DNA of 17,646 nt from Methanoculleus sp. UBA374 (GTDB taxonomy: Archaea; Halobacteriota; Methanomicrobia; Methanomicrobiales; Methanoculleaceae). Shown here piece after piece: positions 14,788 through 17,646 of the stretch. The notes beneath the pieces were generated by a model, which saw only the letters and a program-made list of their open reading frames with translations, was not told the DNA's origin and ran no database searches. The stretch is taken from positions 1-17,646 of the forward strand of contig DAYL01000031.1 in NCBI GenBank assembly GCA_002508705.1, read 5' to 3'. Position numbers and translations under genes: made by a program. How positions within the stretch are numbered: position 1 is the stretch's first letter; each line of letters opens with the position of its first letter.

Positions 14788-15010
14788 AGGGGAAAATTAC
14801 CGGTTATATCAGAAAAAGAATCTGTTAAGGCCTTTTAAAAGAGGGGCTGGACGGTTGCCCGCCAGACCGGCAGCCATGTTATTATGGCCAACCACACGCA
14901 TCTGCGGCCCCCTCTCTGTCCCGGCTCATACCGAACTCAAGCGGGGAACGCTGAGATACCTGATCGCCGATGCGGGCATGACTGTCGAGGACTTTCTTTT
15001 GCTCCTGTGA
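14788..15010 (+). pseudogene. hicA: Broken HicA toxin gene (lost start, nonsense codon, frameshift)
   Basis: HicA is a small mRNA interferase with a double-stranded-RNA-binding-like fold. Reading from 14788 in the hicB frame gives GKLPVISEKESVKAF, a TAA at 14836-14838, then KRGWTVARQTGSHVIMANHT, which includes the conserved catalytic His of the GSHV motif. After the C5 run at 14908-14912 the frame moves and continues as PLSVPAHTELKRGTLRYLI and AGMTVEDF to the TGA at 15008. Three changes restore a 73-residue HicA of normal length: AGG to ATG at 14788, TAA to GAA at 14836, and removal of one C from the run. Each is inferred from the family pattern. The open frame from 14771 covers only the C-terminal half and is not a real gene. 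A T8 run after the stop may be the old terminator. Confidence 0.88.
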
Positions 15011-15016
15011 CTGCTC

Positions 15017-15048
15017 CCCGCTTAAGTGAGGGCATCCGGGTTTTTTTT
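15017..15048 (+). terminator. Likely terminator of the hicBA locus
   Basis: T8 at 15041-15048 follows the hicA stop by 30 bp. A weak CCCG/CGGG pair (15017-15020 with 15037-15040) flanks a 16-nt loop. The T-run alone is enough for archaeal termination. Confidence 0.5.
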
Positions 15049-15098
15049 GACTGATTCCGCAAGGAGTCCCCGGCGCATCATTCCTCTCCTTCCCGCGG

Positions 15099-16256
15099 TC
15101 ATCTTCTTCTTGAGTGCAGTGCCGCAGCCGTGACGAGCAGCGATCCGGCTGCCGTCACGGTGGCAAAGCCGGGGACAGTCGCCTCCGGCATCGGGACCTC
15201 TCCGGCATCCAACGTCATTCCGGTGTAAACCGGGCCGTCCATGTACGAGACCACCCACTCGGCCCGCCCGTCGTTCAGCCGGAGATGGAGATCGGTGAGG
15301 CGGGCGTCGGGGGAGACGTTTTCTCTGGCGATTTCCAGCGCCTCAGTTTTATTGACGACGAGATGCTCCTCGTCGAGGACCGTCACGCCCGTGACGGCCC
15401 CTGCCTCCACGGTGGCGATCAGTTCTCTATAGGTCGCGTTCTCAGCGACGAGATAGACCTGTACCGTCGTATCGTTCTCCCATTCCTCACCCCAGCGTCC
15501 GGGCCCGTACTCCCGGATGAACGCTTCCACGGCGGGGTTCTCCCGCACCTGCGGGTAACCGGCGGAGAGGCCGGCAAGCGGGTCGGGTGCCTCTACCGGG
15601 AGGTCCTCGTCGGGGTCGATCAGACTCACCCATACGATGCTCTCAGGGTCCTCTCGTTCGTCGACATCCCGGTTCAGGAACACCAGCGTCTGCGCACCTG
15701 GCGTGCCCGGGACAAGGCAGACATAGCGGCAGGTTGCGTTGTAACGCTTCTCGTACCAGCTGGAGAGACCGTGAGTCTGGATGTACTCCATAATTTCGGC
15801 GTTTCTCTCTACGTTCGGGTGGACGCCCTGCAATTGCATCAGGGGGTCCCCTCCGGGCACGGGAGGGAGCGTCGGGGTGGGTTCGGCCGCCGTCGCCCCT
15901 CCCCCGTCGCCCTCTGTCCGCGTCACCGTGACACTCCCGTCCGGATTGAACGACACCACCTCTCCCGAAGAGTCCGTATTCGCGGGGAAATCCGATGCAT
16001 TGAAGAAAATGATGTTCGGATACAGTTTTTTCAGAGTCTCCCTCGACAGCGTCACCTCAGCCTGAGGCTCGTACCTGCTGTACTGCGAGAGATCCCGATC
16101 TCCGGCCCAGTTAGGGCTCCCGTTCACAATCCCCCAGCGCTGGAGTTCGGAGTCGTTGAGGGGCGGCGTATCCCATTCTTCGGCCGTAACCGGTATAGTG
16201 AAAGCAGATGCCGCGAGCAGCAGGACAAGCGCTATTTGAACATTCCTCCATTTCAT
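15099..16256 (-). CDS. Secreted protein with PGF-CTERM-like tail and internal duplication (385 aa)
   Basis: Exported surface protein, function unknown. Residues 1-25 form a signal peptide (ends PVTAEE). A Gly/Thr/Pro linker lies at 115-136. Two ungapped 41-residue repeats follow, at 142-182 and 230-270, with 13 identical positions (shared pattern P-x-V, G, W, E, N-x-T, V-x-L-V). Residues about 290-350 (NKTEALEIAREN, then AEWVVSY) resemble a PepSY-like domain. The tail VPGFATVTAAGSLLVTAAAL closed by HSRRR fits the PGF-CTERM pattern: PGF, hydrophobic helix, basic cluster, which archaeosortase would cut and replace with a lipid anchor. The ATG at 16256 is chosen for the signal peptide and the GAGGGAG site 9 nt upstream; an earlier in-frame ATG at 16292 would add 12 residues before it. 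The gene is divergent from a membrane-bound regulator. Confidence 0.87.
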   Translation of the reverse strand: MKWRNVQIALVLLLAASAFTIPVTAEEWDTPPLNDSELQRWGIVNGSPNWAGDRDLSQYSRYEPQAEVTLSRETLKKLYPNIIFFNASDFPANTDSSGEVVSFNPDGSVTVTRTEGDGGGATAAEPTPTLPPVPGGDPLMQLQGVHPNVERNAEIMEYIQTHGLSSWYEKRYNATCRYVCLVPGTPGAQTLVFLNRDVDEREDPESIVWVSLIDPDEDLPVEAPDPLAGLSAGYPQVRENPAVEAFIREYGPGRWGEEWENDTTVQVYLVAENATYRELIATVEAGAVTGVTVLDEEHLVVNKTEALEIARENVSPDARLTDLHLRLNDGRAEWVVSYMDGPVYTGMTLDAGEVPMPEATVPGFATVTAAGSLLVTAAALHSRRR

Positions 16257-16308
16257 GGTCGATACTCCCTCAACCGTCCTGATCCGAGACAATGTGGAGA
16301 TTGACGGT

Positions 16309-16323
16309 CTCTTAGTTCAAGAG
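16309..16323. promoter_or_regulatory. Inverted repeat in the divergent control region
   Basis: CTCTT-AGTTC-AAGAG, a perfect 5-bp stem, lies 53-67 bp before the ATG of the surface protein gene, near the start site predicted from a weak TATA-like CTTTAG (minus strand, about 16338-16345). Possible operator or leader hairpin; short enough to arise by chance. Confidence 0.25.
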
Positions 16324-16360
16324 TTACCCCCGGTTGCTAAAGACTTTGTGTGCAATTCAG

Positions 16361-16382
16361 CTAATCGTTGAAGGACGATTAG
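16361..16382. promoter_or_regulatory. Perfect 7-bp inverted repeat, candidate operator
   Basis: CTAATCG at 16361-16367 and CGATTAG at 16376-16382 form a perfect dyad with an 8-nt spacer, directly upstream of the TATA-like element at 16393-16402 that would drive the regulator transcript. Size and spacing suit a dimeric winged-helix protein; the gene downstream encodes one. No binding is shown by sequence. Confidence 0.4.
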
Positions 16383-16390
16383 ACGATTTG

Positions 16391-16404
16391 CCCATAAAAC
16401 TTAA
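16391..16404 (+). promoter_or_regulatory. Likely promoter of the regulator transcript
   Basis: CCCATAAAACTTAA holds a TATA-like ATAAAACTT, predicting a start near 16422. That is 14 nt before the ATG at 16436 and about 247 nt before the regulator start at 16669, so either a small gene comes first or the regulator mRNA has a long leader. Confidence 0.5.
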
Positions 16405-16435
16405 GGTATCTACTCGCGAAACCACAGATATCACC

Positions 16436-16672
16436 ATGGAGACCTGCAATGGAAAGACCGACCAATATGCGAAATCCGTCTCGAACGACGAAACGGACCT
16501 ACCCCCTGATTTTGACGGGCATCCCACAATCCTCTCTCCCTCACGGTCTGTTCTGCCACGACCGTTGTTACGGTGTTTCTCGTCCATGGCGAGCGCGTTC
16601 ACGGAACAGAAGACTACACCTTCGGATGGTGTTGACGAACCCGGCGGTCAGGTCGCAAGGGCGAAGAGATGA
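16436..16672 (+). CDS. Possible small hypothetical protein ahead of the regulator (78 aa)
   Basis: A 78-codon frame beginning METCNGKTDQYAKSVSNDET. Its TGA overlaps the regulator ATG as ATGA, and it starts about 14 nt after the predicted transcription start. No family, signal peptide or helix is seen; it is hydrophilic and rich in Ser, Asp and Pro. The second half uses rarer codons (TTA, TTG, CGA) than the window norm, and from about 16550 another frame gives a hydrophobic stretch (TVCSATTVVTVFLVHG), so this may instead be a frame-damaged relic or merely leader sequence. Confidence 0.33.
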   Translation: METCNGKTDQYAKSVSNDETDLPPDFDGHPTILSPSRSVLPRPLLRCFSSMASAFTEQKTTPSDGVDEPGGQVARAKR

Positions 16673-17436
16673 AACACTGGACCCCCGTCGCGTTCGTCAT
16701 CGCAGGCTGCTTCTTCCTGGTCTATCCGGCGGCGGCCCCGGGGGGCTACACGTTTTCGCCGCTGGACGATCCTCTGCCGGGAGGCGGCCATGACTTCACC
16801 GAGATAACGTTCTGGGACCTGCCGCCCCACGCGATGCTCATCAATCTCCTTCTCTTCCTATCCCCCGTGCTCCTCTTCCCCGCCGAACTCTATTACTCTT
16901 TCACCATAATGCTGCTTCTCGGCTACCGGCGCATCTCCCGGAAGGATCTGCTCGATCATGCCTCCCGGAAACGACTGTATGAGTGCATCGTCGAGAGCCC
17001 GGGGATTTCAATCGGAGACCTGATCCGGATCGCCGGGATCACGAGAGGGGCAGCCCAATATCATCTCTGGCGTCTCGAATCGGTGGGCATGATCGTCGCA
17101 ACCCGCCGGGGCGGCAGGAGAGGATATTTCAGGACGGGCGCCCTCCCCGGCGTGGTCGACAGGAAGGTTTGCCTTCACTTAAAAGACGGTACCGACCGGA
17201 GAATCCTCCTCCTTCTCCTGAAGAACCGCTGTTTCTCCCAACAGGACCTTGCTCTGGCCGTCGGTATCTCGCCCCCCTCGACCTTCTGGCATATGAGGCG
17301 GCTCATAGCCGATGGGATCGTCGAACCTCACCGGGAGGGGAAGATGATGAGGTATCTGCTCACGCCCGAGGCCGCGGACTCCCTCAGGGGTGAGGTCAAA
17401 TGCGATGGAAAGACGACCGCCGGGACGGATGTATGA
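16669..17436 (+). CDS. Membrane-anchored regulator with two winged-helix domains
   Basis: Probable transcription regulator held at the membrane. An N-terminal hydrophobic segment (7-23) leads to a short exterior part with GYTFSPLDDPLPGG and ITFWDLPPHAML (46-57), a pattern seen in a group of methanogen wHTH proteins. A second hydrophobic stretch follows (56-85, LLFLSPVLLFPAELYYSFTI). After LGYRRISRKDLLDH comes winged helix 1 (about 98-157: LYECIVESPGISIGDLIRIA, then TRGAAQYHLWRLESVGMI and a basic wing RRGGRRGYF), then winged helix 2 (172-238: RRILLLLLKNRCFSQQDLAL, STFWHMRRLIADGIV, wing GKMMRYLLT). It would sense an envelope signal and control nearby genes, the divergent surface protein being the first candidate; this is inference. 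The ATG at 16669 fits the hydrophobic N terminus, with a modest GGGCGAAG site. Confidence 0.87.
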   Translation: MKHWTPVAFVIAGCFFLVYPAAAPGGYTFSPLDDPLPGGGHDFTEITFWDLPPHAMLINLLLFLSPVLLFPAELYYSFTIMLLLGYRRISRKDLLDHASRKRLYECIVESPGISIGDLIRIAGITRGAAQYHLWRLESVGMIVATRRGGRRGYFRTGALPGVVDRKVCLHLKDGTDRRILLLLLKNRCFSQQDLALAVGISPPSTFWHMRRLIADGIVEPHREGKMMRYLLTPEAADSLRGEVKCDGKTTAGTDV

Positions 17437-17536
17437 ACTTCTCAAAAAAAAAGACATGCTGGAAAGTGGTGTCGTAATGCAACTTCAAAGGACGTCAAAA
17501 GTAGGGAATAGTGACCCCTTCCTTACGTTGTCCCAC
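17437..17536. other. Gene-free stretch after the regulator
   Basis: No gene or clear motif is seen. An A9 run lies at 17446-17454, which could act as a T-run for minus-strand transcription from the right. Short open frames here match no known protein. Confidence 0.4.
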
Positions 17537-17597
17537 CCGCCTCAAGGCGGCCTCATCCTTTTCAGGAAGGATGTACTCACTACGGCATAGTGCCGTA
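17537..17597. repeat. Cluster of three perfect hairpins, possible IS200/IS605 right-end remnant
   Basis: Three perfect inverted repeats follow one another: CCGCC-TCAA-GGCGG (17537-17550), CATCCTT-TTCAGG-AAGGATG (17554-17573) and TACGGCA-TAG-TGCCGTA (17581-17597). The middle one, followed by TACTCAC, resembles the hairpin-plus-GATGT end seen at the right ends of many IS200/IS605 elements downstream of tnpB, where the omega RNA also lies. No tnpA or tnpB is present in the 100 bp to the left, so this would be a solo end. A terminator cluster for the regulator gene or a structured RNA are alternatives. Confidence 0.4.
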
Positions 17598-17600
17598 TGT

Positions 17601-17646
17601 GTTCGTATAAACTTGTTGAAAACGAGGTGATCCCGAAACACCTCAG
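17601..17646 (+). promoter_or_regulatory. TATA-like element and further inverted repeat at the right edge
   Basis: GTTCGTATAAACTTG (17601-17615) contains a TATA-like GTATAAAC. It is followed by GAGGTG (17624-17629) and CACCTC (17639-17644), a perfect 6-bp dyad with a 9-nt spacer that sits where a start site would fall. It may belong to a gene beyond the window; nothing more can be said. Confidence 0.3.

Noticed and set aside
14771..15010. 79-codon frame that could be taken as a novel protein
   Set aside because: Its C-terminal half is HicA, its N-terminal half is an out-of-frame reading of the hicB end and the hicA start; it is part of the pseudogene.
16449..16793. 114-codon plus-strand frame overlapping the regulator start
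   Set aside because: Arg-rich and runs out of frame through the clearly coding N terminus of the regulator.
17537..17646. CRISPR array, considered because of repeated hairpins
   Set aside because: The four dyads differ in sequence and spacing; no repeated unit with spacers exists.

Overview
The window looks like chromosome from a GC-rich methanogenic archaeon of the Methanomicrobiales, most likely Methanoculleus or a close relative. This is inferred from a stand-alone formaldehyde-activating enzyme, an archaeal inositol-1-phosphate synthase, TATA/BRE-type promoters, secreted proteins with Thr/Pro stalks and C-terminal anchors, an archaeosortase-type PGF tail, and a membrane-anchored winged-helix regulator of a kind common in methanogens. 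No rRNA, tRNA or CRISPR array was seen.

Layout. (1) 1-347: start of an ABC transporter ATPase on the minus strand, continuing off the left edge, with a 369-bp gene-free and hairpin-rich stretch upstream. (2) 717-3925: two divergent genes for secreted, membrane-anchored surface proteins that share a beta-type domain; a DUF1616 membrane protein follows the right-hand one. (3) 4841-10841: a compact seven-gene minus-strand operon in which almost every stop overlaps the next start: small membrane protein, DUF4129-like Ig-domain protein, DUF4350 protein, MoxR AAA+ ATPase, DUF58 protein, small membrane protein, Cys-rich membrane protein. This is the widespread MoxR/DUF58 cell-envelope module, here probably driven by one near-leaderless promoter at about 10870. 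Its last gene overlaps the convergent DUF1616 gene by 71 bp. (4) 11004-12884: divergent inositol-1-phosphate synthase (minus) and formaldehyde-activating enzyme (plus). (5) 12946-14370: APC-family permease (minus), convergent with fae across a bidirectional terminator. (6) 14578-15010: a hicBA toxin-antitoxin locus with an intact HicB and a HicA broken by three apparent point lesions. (7) 15099-17436: a secreted protein with a PGF-CTERM-like tail and an internal duplication, divergent from a membrane-bound two-wHTH regulator. (8) 17437-17646: a gene-free end packed with four perfect inverted repeats.

Together the genes suggest a cell-envelope region (surface proteins, MoxR module, anchored proteins, membrane regulator) interrupted by two metabolic genes and a decaying toxin-antitoxin pair. 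The most notable points are the precisely reconstructable dead hicA, a canonical EF-hand-type loop in the DUF4350 protein, the shared domain of the divergent surface proteins, the membrane regulator/surface protein pair around inverted repeats, and the palindrome cluster at the right edge, which may be an IS200/IS605 right-end remnant. No clearly new system is proven; the operon-terminal Cys-rich protein and the palindrome cluster are the least explained parts.
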